A model generated the notes under the pieces. The model worked only from the letters and a program-made list of their open reading frames with translations. It was not told the DNA's origin and made no database searches. Made by a program: the position numbers and the translations under genes. Shown in pieces: positions 53,106-63,973 of a DNA stretch of 64,000 nucleotides. The DNA is taken from NCBI RefSeq assembly GCF_022012445.1, contig NZ_JAKLTS010000006.1, forward strand, positions 62,001 through 126,000. The letters run 5' to 3'. This DNA is from Massilia sp. TS11. GTDB lineage: Bacteria > Pseudomonadota > Gammaproteobacteria > Burkholderiales > Burkholderiaceae_D. Position 1 is the stretch's first letter, and every line of letters begins with the position of its first letter.

Positions 53106-53201
53106 TGTGGGCTTCGGTGTCAATTCGTCCTTTGAGAATTGACGCGTTTGTTAGTAGTTAAACATCAGCCCCGCCCAATCGTAGGTGGGAATGGAGAAAA
53201 A

Positions 53202-53855
53202 ATGAGCCTTGGCCTCCTCGGTCGCAAGGTTGGCATGATGCGTATCTTCACGGATGACGGCGATTCGATCCCCGTCACCGTGCTGGACGTGTCGGACAAC
53301 CGTGTTGCGCAAATCAAAACCCCTGAAGCGGATGGTTATACCGCTGTTCAGGTTGCCTTCGGCAAGCGTCGCGCCACCCGCGTGAACAAAGCTGCTGCTG
53401 GTCACTTCGCGAAAGCTGGCGTCGAAGCCGGTACCTTTCTGAAGGAATTCACGATCGACGCCGCCAAAGCGGCTGAACTGAAAGCCGGCGACAAGATCGC
53501 TGTCTCGCTGTTCGAAGTCGGTCAAAAAGTCGACGTGCAAGGCGTGTCGATCGGTAAGGGTTACGCCGGTACCATCAAGCGTTACAACTTCTCGTCCGGT
53601 CGTGCCACCCACGGTAACTCCCGTTCGCACAATGTTCCTGGTTCCATCGGTATGGCGCAGGATCCGGGCCGCGTGTTCCCGGGCAAGCGCATGACCGGTC
53701 ACATGGGTGACGTCAAGGTCACCGTGCAGAACCTCGAAATCGCCCGTATCGATGCTGATCGCCAGCTGCTGCTGGTCAAGGGTGCCGTTCCCGGCGCCAA
53801 GAACGGTCAAGTCATCGTGTCGCCGGCCGTCAAAGTCAAAGCGAAGGGGGCTTAA
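53202..53855 (+). CDS. rplC: 50S ribosomal protein L3
   Basis: The 217-residue L3 starts with [20 protein letters not shown]; an earlier in-frame start would add an unconserved 21-residue extension. GGAG lies 5 bp before the ATG. It is first in the reduced S10 operon after its own promoter. Confidence 0.98.
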   Translation: MSLGLLGRKVGMMRIFTDDGDSIPVTVLDVSDNRVAQIKTPEADGYTAVQVAFGKRRATRVNKAAAGHFAKAGVEAGTFLKEFTIDAAKAAELKAGDKIAVSLFEVGQKVDVQGVSIGKGYAGTIKRYNFSSGRATHGNSRSHNVPGSIGMAQDPGRVFPGKRMTGHMGDVKVTVQNLEIARIDADRQLLLVKGAVPGAKNGQVIVSPAVKVKAKGA

Positions 53856-53858
53856 TAG

Positions 53859-54479
53859 ATGGAACTGAAGCTTCTGAATGAACAAGGTCAGGCAGGCGCT
53901 GCCGTGGCCGCTGCCGACACTGTGTTCGGCCGTGACTACAACGAAGCCCTGATTCACCAGATCGTGGTCGCCTACGCTGCCAACGCCCGCTCGGGTAACC
54001 GCAAGCAGAAAGACCGCGAAGAAGTCAAGCACACCACGAAGAAACCGTGGCGTCAAAAGGGCACCGGTCGTGCCCGTGCCGGTATGTCGTCCTCGCCGCT
54101 GTGGCGTGGGGGCGGCCGTATTTTCCCGAATACGCCGGATGAGAACTTCACCCACAAGGTCAACAAGAAGATGTATCGCGCAGGTATCTGCTCGATCCTG
54201 TCCCAGCTGGTCCGCGAAGACCGCCTGAGCGTGATCGAAGACCTGTCGATCGACGCCCCGAAGACCAAGCTGCTGTCGCAAAAGCTGCAGAACATGGGTC
54301 TGGATTCGGTGCTGGTGATCACCGACAACGTCAACGAGAATCTGGAACTGGCGTCGCGCAATCTGCCGCACGTCCTGGTCGTCGAGCCCAAGCACGCCGA
54401 TCCGATGTCCCTGGTCTACTACAAGAAGATCCTCGTGACCAAGCCGGCCCTGGCCAAACTTGAGGAGATGTTCGCATGA
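53859..54479 (+). CDS. rplD: 50S ribosomal protein L4
   Basis: The 206-residue L4 has the conserved loop [11 protein letters not shown] that lines the exit tunnel. In E. coli L4 represses the S10 operon by binding its leader; the equivalent leader before rpsJ is not linked here, so that control could not act on rplC. It lies 3 bp after rplC. Confidence 0.98.
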   Translation: MELKLLNEQGQAGAAVAAADTVFGRDYNEALIHQIVVAYAANARSGNRKQKDREEVKHTTKKPWRQKGTGRARAGMSSSPLWRGGGRIFPNTPDENFTHKVNKKMYRAGICSILSQLVREDRLSVIEDLSIDAPKTKLLSQKLQNMGLDSVLVITDNVNENLELASRNLPHVLVVEPKHADPMSLVYYKKILVTKPALAKLEEMFA

Positions 54480-54790
54480 GCGCGATCAAACATAGCGAAG
54501 AGCGCCTGATGAAGGTGCTGCTGGCCCCGGTGATTTCCGAGAAGGCCACCATGGTCGCCGAACAGCGCGAACAGATCATGTTCAAAGTGCTGCCGGACGC
54601 CACCAAGCCCGAGATCAAGGCCGCCGTCGAGCTGCTGTTCAAGGTCGAAGTGGAATCGGTGCAAACCGTCAACCGCGAAGGTAAAGTCAAGCGTTCGGGC
54701 CGTTTCGTCGGCCGTCGCAACCACACCAAGCGTGCCTACGTGTGCCTGAAACCCGGCCAAGAGATCAACTTTGTCGAGGAGGCTAAATAA
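54476..54790 (+). CDS. rplW: 50S ribosomal protein L23
   Basis: The 104-residue protein has the typical [18 protein letters not shown] start and binds near the exit tunnel, where SRP and trigger factor dock. It overlaps rplD by 4 bp (ATGA), suggesting coupled translation. Confidence 0.97.
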   Translation: MSAIKHSEERLMKVLLAPVISEKATMVAEQREQIMFKVLPDATKPEIKAAVELLFKVEVESVQTVNREGKVKRSGRFVGRRNHTKRAYVCLKPGQEINFVEEAK

Positions 54791-55617
54791 TGGCACTCGT
54801 TAAGATGAAACCGACTTCGCCGGGCCGTCGTGGCGTGGTGAAAGTGGTCAACCCGGACCTGTACAAGGGCCGTCCGCTGGCTGCTCTGGTCGAAAAGAAA
54901 TCGAAAACTGCTGGCCGTAACAACAACGGTCACATCACCACCCGCCACATCGGCGGTGGTCACAAGCACCACTACCGCGTGGTCGACTTCAAGCGCAACA
55001 AGGACGGCATCCCGGCCAAGGTCGAGCGCATCGAGTACGACCCGAACCGCACGGCCCACATCGCCCTGCTGTGCTACGCCGACGGCGAGCGCACCTACAT
55101 CATCGCCCCCAAAGGCGTGCAAGTCGGTGACACGCTGATGAACGGCGCGGAAGCCGCGATCAAGGCCGGTAACTGCCTGCCCATCCGCAATATTCCGGTC
55201 GGTACCACGATGCACTGCGTCGAAATGCTGCCGGGTAAAGGCGCCCAGATGGCCCGTACCGCCGGCGCCGGCGTCGTGCTGATGGCCCGTGAAGGCACCT
55301 ACGCCCAGGTCCGCCTGCGTTCCGGCGAAGTGCGCCGCGTGCACATCGAGTGCCGCGCCACCGTCGGCGAAGTCGGCAACGGCGAGCACAATCTGCGCAA
55401 GATCGGTAAAGCCGGTGCCATGCGTTGGCGCGGCGTGCGTCCGACCGTGCGTGGTGTGGTCATGAACCCGATCGACCACCCGCACGGTGGTGGTGAGGGT
55501 CGTACGGCAGCGGGTCGTCACCCGGTGTCGCCGTGGGGTCAGCAGACGAAGGGTAAGAAGACGCGTTCGAACAAGCGCACGTCTTCGATGATCGTCTCGC
55601 GCCGTGGTAAGAAATAA
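54790..55617 (+). CDS. rplB: 50S ribosomal protein L2
   Basis: The 275-residue L2 keeps the conserved peptidyl-transferase His in HPHGGGEGR near residue 231. It is the usual length and starts at the last base of the rplW stop. Confidence 0.98.
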   Translation: MALVKMKPTSPGRRGVVKVVNPDLYKGRPLAALVEKKSKTAGRNNNGHITTRHIGGGHKHHYRVVDFKRNKDGIPAKVERIEYDPNRTAHIALLCYADGERTYIIAPKGVQVGDTLMNGAEAAIKAGNCLPIRNIPVGTTMHCVEMLPGKGAQMARTAGAGVVLMAREGTYAQVRLRSGEVRRVHIECRATVGEVGNGEHNLRKIGKAGAMRWRGVRPTVRGVVMNPIDHPHGGGEGRTAAGRHPVSPWGQQTKGKKTRSNKRTSSMIVSRRGKK

Positions 55618-55627
55618 GGGGTAGAGA

Positions 55628-55903
55628 ATGACTCGTTCGTTGAAAAAAGGGCCGTTCTGTGACGCCCACCTGGTGAAGAAAGTCGAAGCCGCGCAAGCGT
55701 CGAAAGACAAAAAGCCCATCAAGACCTGGTCGCGCCGCTCGACGATCATGCCGGACTTCATCGGCCTGACCATCGCTGTGCACAATGGCAAGACCCACGT
55801 GCCCGTCTACGTGTCGGAAAACATGGTCGGTCACAAGCTCGGCGAATTCGCGCTGACCCGTACCTTCAAGGGCCACGCAGCTGACAAGAAGGCGAAGAAA
55901 TAA
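55628..55903 (+). CDS. rpsS: 30S ribosomal protein S19
   Basis: The 91-residue protein has the family core [15 protein letters not shown] and [12 protein letters not shown]. It lies 10 bp after rplB and its stop shares a base with the rplV start. Confidence 0.98.
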   Translation: MTRSLKKGPFCDAHLVKKVEAAQASKDKKPIKTWSRRSTIMPDFIGLTIAVHNGKTHVPVYVSENMVGHKLGEFALTRTFKGHAADKKAKK

Positions 55904-56232
55904 TGGAAACCAAAGCTATCCTCAAAGGTGTCCGCCTGTCGGACCAAAAAGGCCGCCTGGTTGCTGACATGATCCGTGGCAAGAAAGTCGACGCCGCGCT
56001 GAACATCCTGACGTTCAGCCCGAAAAAAGGCGCCGGCATCATCAAGAAAGTGCTGGAGTCCGCCATTGCGAACGCCGAGCACAATGATGGCGCCGACATC
56101 GACGAGCTGAAAGTGACCTCGATCTACGTCGAAAAGGGCCCGATCCTGAAGCGCTTCACGGCACGTGCCAAAGGCCGCGGTGATCGTATTTCGAAACAAT
56201 CCTGTCACATCTACGTGACTGTCGGTAACTAA
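55903..56232 (+). CDS. rplV: 50S ribosomal protein L22
   Basis: The 109-residue L22 has the long hairpin region ending RAKGRGDRI, which reaches the exit tunnel. Start overlaps the rpsS stop (TAATG). Confidence 0.98.
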   Translation: METKAILKGVRLSDQKGRLVADMIRGKKVDAALNILTFSPKKGAGIIKKVLESAIANAEHNDGADIDELKVTSIYVEKGPILKRFTARAKGRGDRISKQSCHIYVTVGN

Positions 56233-56241
56233 GGAGCGACG

Positions 56242-57036
56242 ATGGGACAGAAGATTCATCCGACCGGTTTCCGCCTTGCGGTGACCCGTAACTGGGCTTC
56301 GCGCTGGTATGCAGGCAATAACTTTGCCGACATGCTCAACGAAGACCTGAAAGCCCGCGCTTTCCTGAAGAAGAAGCTGAAGAACGCCTCCGTCGGCCGC
56401 ATCGTCATCGAGCGTCCGGCCAAGAACGCGCGCTTCACGATCTTCTCGAGCCGTCCGGGCGTCGTGATCGGCAAGAAGGGCGAAGACATCGAAGTGCTGA
56501 AGTCGGCCCTGACCAAGATCATGGGCGTGCCCGTGCACGTGAACATCGAAGAAATCCGCAAGCCGGAAATCGATGCCCAACTGATCGCCGATTCGATCTC
56601 GCAGCAGCTCGAAAAGCGCATCATGTTCCGCCGCGCCATGAAGCGCGCCATGCAGAACGCCATGCGCCTGGGCGCGGTCGGCATCAAGATCATGTCGTCG
56701 GGTCGTCTGAACGGCATCGAGATCGCCCGTACCGAGTGGTATCGCGAAGGCCGTGTGCCCCTGCACACCCTGCGCGCCGATATCGACTACGGCACCAGCG
56801 AAGCCTCGACCACCTACGGCATCATCGGTGTGAAGGTCTGGGTCTACAAGGGTGACCGTTCGGCCACCGGCGAAGCCCCGGTGATCGACACCCCGGCTGA
56901 CGAGAAGAAACCGCGCGGCCCGCGTCGCGACGACGGCAAACCGGGTGCCCGCCCGCGTAGCGCCAAGCCGGCCGGTGCCCCTGGCGCCGCCCGCGTGCGC
57001 GCTCCCAAGGCCGGCGCTGAGAAAGCAGGAGAATAA
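56242..57036 (+). CDS. rpsC: 30S ribosomal protein S3 with extended basic tail
   Basis: The 264-residue S3 has a KH domain ([15 protein letters not shown]) and the conserved core to about residue 215. Beyond that lies a disordered Arg/Pro/Ala/Lys-rich tail ([19 protein letters not shown]...), about 30 residues longer than the E. coli protein. The tail's role is unknown, but such extensions occur in related betaproteobacteria. Confidence 0.97.
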   Translation: MGQKIHPTGFRLAVTRNWASRWYAGNNFADMLNEDLKARAFLKKKLKNASVGRIVIERPAKNARFTIFSSRPGVVIGKKGEDIEVLKSALTKIMGVPVHVNIEEIRKPEIDAQLIADSISQQLEKRIMFRRAMKRAMQNAMRLGAVGIKIMSSGRLNGIEIARTEWYREGRVPLHTLRADIDYGTSEASTTYGIIGVKVWVYKGDRSATGEAPVIDTPADEKKPRGPRRDDGKPGARPRSAKPAGAPGAARVRAPKAGAEKAGE

Positions 57037-57038
57037 AC

Positions 57039-57458
57039 ATGCTGCAACCCGCACGCAGGAAGTATCGTAAAGAGCAGAAAGGCCGCAACACCGGCATTTC
57101 GCACGAGACCGGCACCGCCGTGTCCTTCGGCGAATTCGGTCTGAAGGCCGTGGCCCGTGGCCGGATCACGGCCCGCCAGATCGAAGCGGCGCGTCGTGCC
57201 ATGACCCGTCACATCAAACGTGGCGGCCGGATCTGGATCCGTGTGTTCCCGGACAAGCCGATCTCGAACAAGCCGGCCGAAGTCCGTATGGGTAACGGTA
57301 AAGGTAACCCCGAGTACTACGTGGCAGAAATCCGCCCCGGTAAAGTCCTCTATGAAATGGACGGTGTGGCCGAAGAGCTGGCTCGTGAAGCCTTCCGCCT
57401 GGCTGCCGCCAAACTGCCCCTGGCCACGACCTTCGTCGTGCGTCAAGTGGGCGCTTGA
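57039..57458 (+). CDS. rplP: 50S ribosomal protein L16
   Basis: The 139-residue protein has the start [17 protein letters not shown] and is normal in length. It lies 2 bp after rpsC. Confidence 0.98.
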   Translation: MLQPARRKYRKEQKGRNTGISHETGTAVSFGEFGLKAVARGRITARQIEAARRAMTRHIKRGGRIWIRVFPDKPISNKPAEVRMGNGKGNPEYYVAEIRPGKVLYEMDGVAEELAREAFRLAAAKLPLATTFVVRQVGA

Positions 57459-57470
57459 TAGGAGTTAATA

Positions 57471-57662
57471 ATGAAAGCAACGGAACTCCGCGGCAAGGAC
57501 CAGGACGCCCTGCAGAAAGAACTGAACGAGCTGCTCAAAGCCCAGTTCGGTCTGCGCATGCAGGTGGCGACCCAGCAGCTGGGCAACACCGCCCAGCTGA
57601 AGAAGGTGCGCCGCGACATCGCACGCGTGAAAACGGTTATGAATGAGAAAGGTGCCAAATGA
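57471..57662 (+). CDS. rpmC: 50S ribosomal protein L29
   Basis: The 63-residue protein has the typical two-helix pattern ([19 protein letters not shown] and [16 protein letters not shown]). Its stop overlaps the rpsQ start by 4 bp. Confidence 0.97.
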   Translation: MKATELRGKDQDALQKELNELLKAQFGLRMQVATQQLGNTAQLKKVRRDIARVKTVMNEKGAK

Positions 57663-57925
57663 ACGATACGACCAAGCTCAAGCGTACGCTGATCGGCAAG
57701 GTGGTGTCCGACAAAATGGACAAGACCGTTACCGTTCTGATCGAGCGTCACGTCAAGCACCCCCTGTACGGCAAGATCATCGTGCGCTCGAATAAGTACC
57801 ACGCGCACGACGAAGCCAACCAGTGCAAGGAAGGTGATGTCGTCGAGATCACGGAAGGCCGTCCGATCTCGAAGACCAAGGCCTGGACCGTCACCAAAGT
57901 GGTGCAAACCGCCCAGACGATCTAA
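57659..57925 (+). CDS. rpsQ: 30S ribosomal protein S17
   Basis: The 88-residue S17 has the core [23 protein letters not shown]. It is the last gene of the S10 transcript; a hairpin and a new promoter follow before rplN. Confidence 0.98.
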   Translation: MNDTTKLKRTLIGKVVSDKMDKTVTVLIERHVKHPLYGKIIVRSNKYHAHDEANQCKEGDVVEITEGRPISKTKAWTVTKVVQTAQTI

Positions 57926-57942
57926 GCTGGACAGGCAGGAAG

Positions 57943-57960
57943 GCGGGCTTTCGGGCCCGC
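57943..57960. repeat. Hairpin after rpsQ without T-run
   Basis: GCGGGC (57943-57948) and GCCCGC (57955-57960) pair, followed by an A-run rather than Ts, so termination here is doubtful. It marks the boundary between the S10 and spc operons. Confidence 0.5.
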
Positions 57961-57973
57961 AGCAAAAAAGTTG

Positions 57974-58001
57974 TTGCAAGCCCGCTGGTGTTGTGTAATA
58001 C
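57974..58001 (+). promoter_or_regulatory. Promoter of the spc operon with overlapping inverted repeat
   Basis: TTGCAA (57974-57979) and TAATAC (57996-58001) are 16 bp apart. An 8-bp inverted repeat AGCCCGCT (57979-57986) / AGCGGGCT (58003-58010) brackets the spacer and the -10 box, a possible operator. It lies about 170 bp before rplN. Confidence 0.55.
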
Positions 58002-58169
58002 TAGCGGGCTTCGTGCATCAGTGTTGTCACATTGATGCCTCGTCAAGATTTTTAGGTAAGTCCATCACCCAATCGCTCGCTCCAGCAGGCGCGGGCCGGC
58101 GGGACCAAGACTGACCGCAGGCCCACCCCGGTGGTGGATTCTTCGGCTTAAGTTGGGAAAGAGAAAACT

Positions 58170-58538
58170 ATGATTCAAACTGAAAGCCGGCTCGAAGTGG
58201 CCGACAACACCGGTGCCAAGGAAGTCATGTGCATCAAGGTGTTGGGTGGCTCCAAGCGCCGTTACGCTGCCATTGGCGACGTGATCAAAGTCACCGTGAA
58301 GGTGGCTGCCCCCCGTGGCCGCGTCAAAAAAGGTGAAATTTACAACGCCGTGGTGGTTCGTACCGCCAAAGGTGTGCGCCGCCAGGATGGCTCGCTCGTC
58401 AAGTTCGACGGCAATGCCGCCGTGCTGCTGAATAATAAACTGGAGCCGATCGGCACCCGTATCTTTGGACCGGTCACGCGCGAACTGCGCGGCGAAAAGT
58501 TCATGAAGATCGTGTCCCTGGCTCCGGAAGTCCTGTAA
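58170..58538 (+). CDS. rplN: 50S ribosomal protein L14
   Basis: The 122-residue protein has the family start [18 protein letters not shown]. It is first in the spc operon, 244 bp after rpsQ, behind its own promoter. Confidence 0.98.
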   Translation: MIQTESRLEVADNTGAKEVMCIKVLGGSKRRYAAIGDVIKVTVKVAAPRGRVKKGEIYNAVVVRTAKGVRRQDGSLVKFDGNAAVLLNNKLEPIGTRIFGPVTRELRGEKFMKIVSLAPEVL

Positions 58539-58547
58539 GGAGTCGCA

Positions 58548-58862
58548 ATGGATAAGATTCGCAAAGGCGACGACGTGATCGTCCTGACCGGCAAAGACAA
58601 AGGCAAGCGCGGTACCGTGCTGGCCCGTGCCGATGAAACCCATGTCCTCGTGGAAGGTGTGAATGTGGCCAAGAAGGCCCAGAAGCCGAACCCGATGACC
58701 GGCGCCACTGGCGGTATCGTCGACAAGACCATGCCGATCCACCAGTCCAACGTCGCTCTGTTCAATGCCGCTACCGGCAAAGCTGACCGCGTCGGCTTCA
58801 AGGTCGTGGACGGTAAGAAAGTTCGCGTGTTCAAGTCGAACGGCGAAGTCGTGAAGGCGTAA
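58548..58862 (+). CDS. rplX: 50S ribosomal protein L24
   Basis: The 104-residue protein has the KOW motif region [19 protein letters not shown]. It follows rplN by 9 bp. Confidence 0.98.
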   Translation: MDKIRKGDDVIVLTGKDKGKRGTVLARADETHVLVEGVNVAKKAQKPNPMTGATGGIVDKTMPIHQSNVALFNAATGKADRVGFKVVDGKKVRVFKSNGEVVKA

Positions 58863-58866
58863 GATC

Positions 58867-59406
58867 ATGGCCCGTCTCCAACAACTGTACAAAGAAAAAA
58901 TCGCCAAGGACCTGACCGAGAAATTCGGCTACAAGTCCGTGATGGAAGTGCCGCGTCTGACCAAGATCACCCTGAACATGGGTCTGTCGGAAGCCGTGGC
59001 TGACAAGAAAATCATCGAGCACGCTGTGGGCGATCTGACCAAGATCGCCGGCCAGAAGCCGGTGGTGACCAAGGCCCGTAAAGCTATCGCCGGTTTCAAG
59101 ATCCGCGAAGGCTATCCGATCGGCTGCATGGTGACCCTGCGCGGCGCCCGTATGTACGAATTCCTCGATCGTCTGATCACCGTGGCCCTGCCGCGCGTGC
59201 GTGACTTCCGCGGTGTGAACGGCCGTGCCTTCGATGGCCGCGGCAACTACAACATCGGCGTGAAAGAGCAGATCATCTTCCCGGAAATCGAGTACGACAA
59301 GATCGACGCCCTGCGTGGTATGAACATCTCGATCACCACGACCGCCAAGACCGACGACGAGGCCAAAGCCCTGCTCGCCGCCTTCAAATTCCCGTTCAGG
59401 AACTAA
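58867..59406 (+). CDS. rplE: 50S ribosomal protein L5
   Basis: The 179-residue protein has [17 protein letters not shown] ([13 protein letters not shown]) and KKIIEHAV segments and binds 5S rRNA. It lies 4 bp after rplX. Confidence 0.98.
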   Translation: MARLQQLYKEKIAKDLTEKFGYKSVMEVPRLTKITLNMGLSEAVADKKIIEHAVGDLTKIAGQKPVVTKARKAIAGFKIREGYPIGCMVTLRGARMYEFLDRLITVALPRVRDFRGVNGRAFDGRGNYNIGVKEQIIFPEIEYDKIDALRGMNISITTTAKTDDEAKALLAAFKFPFRN

Positions 59407-59413
59407 GCAGATC

Positions 59414-59719
59414 ATGGCAAAACTCGCACTGATTAACCGTGAACAGAAGCGTGCCGACCTGGTGGCCAAGTTTGCCGCCAAGCGCGCCGCCCTGAAAGCC
59501 ATCATCGACGACCAGTCGAAGTCGGACGAAGAGCGTTACGAAGCCCGCCTGAAACTGCAGGCCCTGCCGCGTAACTCGGCCCCGACCCGCCAGCGCAACC
59601 GCTGCCAGGTGACCGGTCGCCCCCGTGGCACTTTCCGCAAATTCGGCCTGGGTCGTATCAAGCTCCGTGAATTCGCCATGAAGGGCGAAATCCCGGGTCT
59701 GACCAAAGCCAGCTGGTAA
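59414..59719 (+). CDS. rpsN: 30S ribosomal protein S14 (zinc-free form)
   Basis: The 101-residue protein is the long form without the CxxC zinc pairs, ending [24 protein letters not shown] sequence. It lies 7 bp after rplE. Confidence 0.97.
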   Translation: MAKLALINREQKRADLVAKFAAKRAALKAIIDDQSKSDEERYEARLKLQALPRNSAPTRQRNRCQVTGRPRGTFRKFGLGRIKLREFAMKGEIPGLTKASW

Positions 59720-59733
59720 TAGGAGAACAAGCA

Positions 59734-60129
59734 ATGAGTATGAGCGATCCTATCGCCGATATGCTGACCCGTATCCGCAACGCCCAGGGCGTGCAGAAAA
59801 CGTCGGTCGCCATGCCGTCCTCGAAAGTCAAGGTGGCCATCGCCGCCGTGCTCAAAGACGAAGGCTATATCGAAGATTACGCCGTCACCGAAGCCGGTGG
59901 CAAAGCCGAACTCAAAATCGGCCTGAAGTACTACACGGGCCGTCCCGTGATCGAGCGCCTCGAGCGCGTGTCCCGTCCGGGCCTGCGCATCTACAAGGGC
60001 AAAGATGAGATCCCGACCGTGATGAACGGCCTGGGTGTGGCCATCGTGTCGACGCCGAAGGGCGTGATGACCGATCGCAAAGCACGCGCTACCGGCGTCG
60101 GTGGCGAAGTGATTTGCTACGTGGCGTAA
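59734..60129 (+). CDS. rpsH: 30S ribosomal protein S8
   Basis: The 131-residue S8 starts [16 protein letters not shown]; in E. coli it represses the spc operon by binding the rplE leader. Normal length, 14 bp after rpsN. Confidence 0.98.
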   Translation: MSMSDPIADMLTRIRNAQGVQKTSVAMPSSKVKVAIAAVLKDEGYIEDYAVTEAGGKAELKIGLKYYTGRPVIERLERVSRPGLRIYKGKDEIPTVMNGLGVAIVSTPKGVMTDRKARATGVGGEVICYVA

Positions 60130-60141
60130 GGAGAAAGAACA

Positions 60142-60675
60142 ATGTCGCGTGTAGCTAAGATGCCGATCGCCGTGCCTGCCGGCACCGATGTGGCGCTGAA
60201 TGCCAGCTCGATCACCGTCAAGGGCCCGCTCGGTTCGCTGAGCCTGCCGCTGAACGGCCTGGTCAAGATTGACAATACCAATAACACCCTGAGCTTCGAC
60301 GTGGTCGACGACTCGCGTGAATCGAACGCGATGTCGGGCACCGTGCGCGCGCTGGTGGCCAATATGGTCAACGGCGTGACCAAGGGTTTCGAGAAGAAGC
60401 TGTCGCTGGTCGGCGTGGGCTACAAAGCCCAGGCCCAGGGTGACAAGCTGAACCTCTCGCTCGGTTTCTCGCACCCGGTCGTGCACCAGATGCCGGAAGG
60501 CGTCAAGTGCGCCACCCCGAGCCCGACCGAAATCGTGATTTCGGGTATCGACAAGCAGAAGGTCGGTCAGACCGCTGCCGAAGTGCGTGCTTACCGCGCT
60601 CCTGAGCCGTATAAGGGCAAGGGCGTCCGTTATGCGGACGAAGTGGTGAAGCTCAAAGAAACCAAGAAGAAATAA
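60142..60675 (+). CDS. rplF: 50S ribosomal protein L6
   Basis: The 177-residue protein has the typical start [14 protein letters not shown] and late [14 protein letters not shown]. It follows rpsH by 12 bp with AAGGAGA upstream. Confidence 0.98.
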   Translation: MSRVAKMPIAVPAGTDVALNASSITVKGPLGSLSLPLNGLVKIDNTNNTLSFDVVDDSRESNAMSGTVRALVANMVNGVTKGFEKKLSLVGVGYKAQAQGDKLNLSLGFSHPVVHQMPEGVKCATPSPTEIVISGIDKQKVGQTAAEVRAYRAPEPYKGKGVRYADEVVKLKETKKK

Positions 60676-60687
60676 TAGGGGCTGACC

Positions 60688-61050
60688 ATGGACAAGAAAG
60701 CATCGCGTCTGCGTCGTGGGCGTCAAACCCGCATCAAGATTGCAGAACTGAAAGTCAATCGCCTGTCGGTGCATCGCACCAACCTGCACATTTACGCCAA
60801 CCTGATCAGCCCGGACGCCAAAGTGCTGGTGTCGGCTTCGACCCTCGAGGCCGAAGTGCGCGCCGAGCTGGCTGGCCAGTCGGGCAAGGGCGGCAACGTT
60901 GCCGCCGCTGCCCTGGTCGGCAAGCGTGTGGCCGAGAAGGCACTGAAAGCTGGGATCACCGAAGTGGCTTTCGACCGCTCGGGCTTCCGTTACCACGGTC
61001 GCGTCAAGGCGCTGGCAGATGCCGCGCGTGAAGCCGGCCTGAAGTTCTAA
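60688..61050 (+). CDS. rplR: 50S ribosomal protein L18
   Basis: The 120-residue protein has the 5S-rRNA-binding C-terminus [20 protein letters not shown]. It lies 12 bp after rplF. Confidence 0.98.
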   Translation: MDKKASRLRRGRQTRIKIAELKVNRLSVHRTNLHIYANLISPDAKVLVSASTLEAEVRAELAGQSGKGGNVAAAALVGKRVAEKALKAGITEVAFDRSGFRYHGRVKALADAAREAGLKF

Positions 61051-61062
61051 GGAATATTCGTC

Positions 61063-61581
61063 ATGGCAAAAATGCAAGCAAAAATGCAAGGCGACAAGCC
61101 GGATGATGGCATGCGCGAAAAAATGATCTCGATCAACCGCGTGACCAAAGTGGTCAAGGGTGGTCGGATCATGGGTTTCGCCGCCCTGACCGTGGTTGGT
61201 GACGGCGATGGCCGCATCGGCATGGGCAAAGGCAAGTCGAAGGAAGTGCCGGTCGGTGTGCAGAAGGCAATGGAAGAAGCCCGCCGCAACCTGATCAAGG
61301 TGCCGCTCAAGAACGGTACCCTGGTGCACTCGGTGGAAGGCCGTCACGGTGCCTCGCGCGTCATGATGAGCCCGGCCAAGCCCGGTACCGGTGTGATCGC
61401 AGGTGGCGCCATGCGCGCTATCTTCGAAGTGATGGGCGTGACCGACGTGGTCGCCAAGTCGACCGGTTCGTCCAATCCCTACAACCTGGTGCGCGCCACG
61501 CTGAACGGCCTGAGCAAACTGAGCACCCCGGCCGACATCGCCGCCAAGCGCGGTAAGACGGTCGAAGAGATTCTGGGCTAA
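61063..61581 (+). CDS. rpsE: 30S ribosomal protein S5
   Basis: The 172-residue protein has [20 protein letters not shown], including the spectinomycin loop in its common form. No resistance change was recognised. It lies 12 bp after rplR. Confidence 0.98.
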   Translation: MAKMQAKMQGDKPDDGMREKMISINRVTKVVKGGRIMGFAALTVVGDGDGRIGMGKGKSKEVPVGVQKAMEEARRNLIKVPLKNGTLVHSVEGRHGASRVMMSPAKPGTGVIAGGAMRAIFEVMGVTDVVAKSTGSSNPYNLVRATLNGLSKLSTPADIAAKRGKTVEEILG

Positions 61582-61590
61582 GGAGCAATC

Positions 61591-61770
61591 ATGTCGAAGA
61601 CTGTGAAAGTACAACTGGTCAAAGGCCTGATCGGCACCCGCGAAGACCACCGCGCCACCGTGCGCGGCCTGGGCCTGCGTCGTGTCAATTCCGTGCGCGA
61701 ACTTGAAGACACGCCCGCTGTGCGCGGCATGATCAACAAGGTCCGCTACCTGGTCAAAGTTGTGGGCTAA
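61591..61770 (+). CDS. rpmD: 50S ribosomal protein L30
   Basis: A 59-residue frame runs from ATG at 61591 to TAA, reading [15 protein letters not shown] at the start and [11 protein letters not shown] at the end, the full L30 pattern. AAGGAG precedes it. It fills the gap between rpsE and rplO. Confidence 0.97.
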   Translation: MSKTVKVQLVKGLIGTREDHRATVRGLGLRRVNSVRELEDTPAVRGMINKVRYLVKVVG

Positions 61771-61787
61771 GCCCTCGGAGAATTTCA

Positions 61788-62219
61788 ATGGAACTCAATA
61801 CCATTCAACCCGCAGCCGGCGCCAAGCACGCCAAGCGCCGCGTTGGCCGTGGCATCGGTTCCGGTCTGGGTAAAACCGCCGGCCGTGGTCACAAGGGTCA
61901 AAAATCGCGCTCGGGCGGCTTCCACAAGGTCGGTTTCGAAGGCGGTCAGATGCCGCTGCAGCGCCGTCTGCCCAAGCGTGGCTTCAAATCCCTGAACGCC
62001 ACCTTCAAGGCTGAAGTGCGTCTGTCTGAGCTCAACGCCATCGCCGTGACCGACATCGACCTGATCGTCCTGAAACAGGCCGGCGTGCTGCCGGTGCTGG
62101 CTCGCGACGTGCGCGTCATCCTGTCCGGTGAGATCACCAAGGCCGTCAATCTGAAGGGCCTGAAAGTGACCGCCGGTGCCAAGGCTGCGATCGAAGCAGC
62201 CGGTGGTTCGGTTGCCTAA
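61788..62219 (+). CDS. rplO: 50S ribosomal protein L15
   Basis: The 143-residue protein has the Gly-rich N-terminal half ([21 protein letters not shown]) and the usual C-terminal fold. It lies 17 bp after rpmD. Confidence 0.98.
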   Translation: MELNTIQPAAGAKHAKRRVGRGIGSGLGKTAGRGHKGQKSRSGGFHKVGFEGGQMPLQRRLPKRGFKSLNATFKAEVRLSELNAIAVTDIDLIVLKQAGVLPVLARDVRVILSGEITKAVNLKGLKVTAGAKAAIEAAGGSVA

Positions 62220-62235
62220 GACTTAGGAGTTGACG

Positions 62236-63570
62236 TTGGCGGCAAATCCTCAACTGGCGAAGAGTGCAGCGGCAGGTTTCCCCTGGAACCGCCTCTGGTT
62301 CTTGCTCGGCGCACTCGTCGTGTACCGCATCGGCGCCCACGTGCCGGTGCCGGGCATCGATCCGGCTCGTCTGGCGCAGATGTTCAAGGAACACGAGAAC
62401 GGCATCCTCGGCATGTTCAACATGTTCTCGGGTGGCGCGCTCTCGCGTTTCACGGTGTTTGCGCTGGGGATCATGCCCTACATTTCGGCGTCGATCATCA
62501 TGCAGTTGCTGTCGATTGTCTCGCCGCAGATGGAAGCGCTGAAGAAGGAAGGCGAAGCAGGGCGTCGCAAGATCACCCAGTACACCCGCTATTTCACGGT
62601 GGTGCTGGCCCTGTTCCAGGCCTTCTCGATCGCCGTCGCGCTCGAATCGCAGCCGGGCCTCGTGCTCGATCCGGGCATGAGCTTCCGCCTGGTGACGGCC
62701 GTGACCCTGGTCACGGGCACGATGTTCCTGATGTGGCTCGGCGAGCAGATCACGGAACGCGGTCTCGGCAACGGCATTTCGATCATCATCTTTGCGGGTA
62801 TCGCGGCCGGTCTGCCGGCAGCGCTCGGCGGTCTGTTCTCGCTGGTCTCGAATGGTTCCATCGGTTCCTTCTCGGCCCTCGTGATCGTGCTGCTGGTGGC
62901 CCTGGTGACCTTCGCCGTCGTGTTCGTCGAGCGTGGTCAGCGCAAGATCCTGGTCAACTATGCCAAGCGTCAAGTCGGCAACAAGGTGTACGGCGGCCAA
63001 ACCAGCCACCTGCCCCTGAAGCTGAACATGTCGGGCGTGATCCCGCCGATCTTCGCCTCCTCGATCATCCTGTTCCCGGCCACGATCGTGGACTGGTTCA
63101 CGCGGGGTGGCGACAAGGAGAGCGCGGTGATCCGTTTCCTGCGTGACCTGGCCGGTTCCATGGCGCCGGGCGAGCCGATCCATGCGCTGCTGTATGCGCT
63201 GGCCATCGTGTTCTTCTGCTTCTTCTACACGGCCCTCGTCTTCAATTCGAAGGAGACGGCCGATAATCTGAAGAAGAGCGGCGCCTTCGTGCCGGGCATC
63301 CGTCCGGGCGAACAGACCGCGCGCTACATCGACAAGATCCTGATGCGCCTGACCCTGGCCGGCGCCGTGTACATCACCCTGGTCTGCCTGCTGCCGGAAT
63401 TCATGCAGGCGCAGTGGAAAGTGCCCTTCTATTTCGGTGGCACCTCCCTGCTGATTATCGTGGTGGTGACCATGGATTTCATGGCCCAGGTCCAGAACTA
63501 CGTCATGTCGCAGCAATACGAATCGCTGCTGCGCAAGGCGAACTTCAAGGGCGGGATGCCCACCCGATAA
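62236..63570 (+). CDS. secY: Preprotein translocase subunit SecY
   Basis: The 444-residue channel protein has ten membrane helices, with [17 protein letters not shown], the plug region and a C-terminal cytosolic tail. It forms the Sec pore with SecE and SecG. TTG at 62236 is the likely start because GGAG (62226-62229) lies 6 bp away; another TTG at 62230 touches the Shine-Dalgarno. A TTG start may hold expression below that of the ribosomal genes. Confidence 0.96.
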   Translation: MAANPQLAKSAAAGFPWNRLWFLLGALVVYRIGAHVPVPGIDPARLAQMFKEHENGILGMFNMFSGGALSRFTVFALGIMPYISASIIMQLLSIVSPQMEALKKEGEAGRRKITQYTRYFTVVLALFQAFSIAVALESQPGLVLDPGMSFRLVTAVTLVTGTMFLMWLGEQITERGLGNGISIIIFAGIAAGLPAALGGLFSLVSNGSIGSFSALVIVLLVALVTFAVVFVERGQRKILVNYAKRQVGNKVYGGQTSHLPLKLNMSGVIPPIFASSIILFPATIVDWFTRGGDKESAVIRFLRDLAGSMAPGEPIHALLYALAIVFFCFFYTALVFNSKETADNLKKSGAFVPGIRPGEQTARYIDKILMRLTLAGAVYITLVCLLPEFMQAQWKVPFYFGGTSLLIIVVVTMDFMAQVQNYVMSQQYESLLRKANFKGGMPTR

Positions 63571-63586
63571 GGACCAGGACAAACGC

Positions 63587-63805
63587 ATGGCAAAAGACGA
63601 CGTCATCCAAATGCAGGGCGAGATCCTCGAGAACTTGCCCAACGCAACCTTCCGAGTCAAACTGGAAAACGGACACGTGGTACTCGGACACATTTCGGGC
63701 AAGATGCGCATGAATTACATCCGCATCCTGCCTGGCGACAAGGTCACCGTGGAGCTCACGCCCTATGACCTGAGCCGCGCCCGGATTGTGTTCCGGACCA
63801 AGTAA
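63587..63805 (+). CDS. infA: Translation initiation factor IF-1
   Basis: The 72-residue OB-fold protein has the standard start [19 protein letters not shown] and end. It lies 16 bp after secY, between secY and rpmJ, a common arrangement in this group. Confidence 0.97.
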   Translation: MAKDDVIQMQGEILENLPNATFRVKLENGHVVLGHISGKMRMNYIRILPGDKVTVELTPYDLSRARIVFRTK

Positions 63806-63839
63806 GTTGTAGAACAATCGAACCAAGAGAGAGTGCAAA

Positions 63840-63953
63840 ATGAAAGTTAACGCTTCAGTCAAGCGCATCTGCCGCAACTGCAAGATCATCAAGCGCAAGG
63901 GTGTGGTCCGCGTGATTTGCGTGGAGCCGCGTCACAAGCAGCGTCAAGGTTAA
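63840..63953 (+). CDS. rpmJ: 50S ribosomal protein L36
   Basis: A 37-residue frame ([20 protein letters not shown] then [17 protein letters not shown]) carries the CxxC...C-x4-H zinc ribbon of the zinc-binding L36. AGAGAG lies about 8 bp before the ATG. Confidence 0.97.
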   Translation: MKVNASVKRICRNCKIIKRKGVVRVICVEPRHKQRQG

Positions 63954-63973
63954 TTACGGTCGAGGAATAAAGC

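Noticed and set aside
59536..61788. A 750-codon minus-strand frame across the spc operon
   Set aside because: It lies opposite seven well-known ribosomal protein genes.
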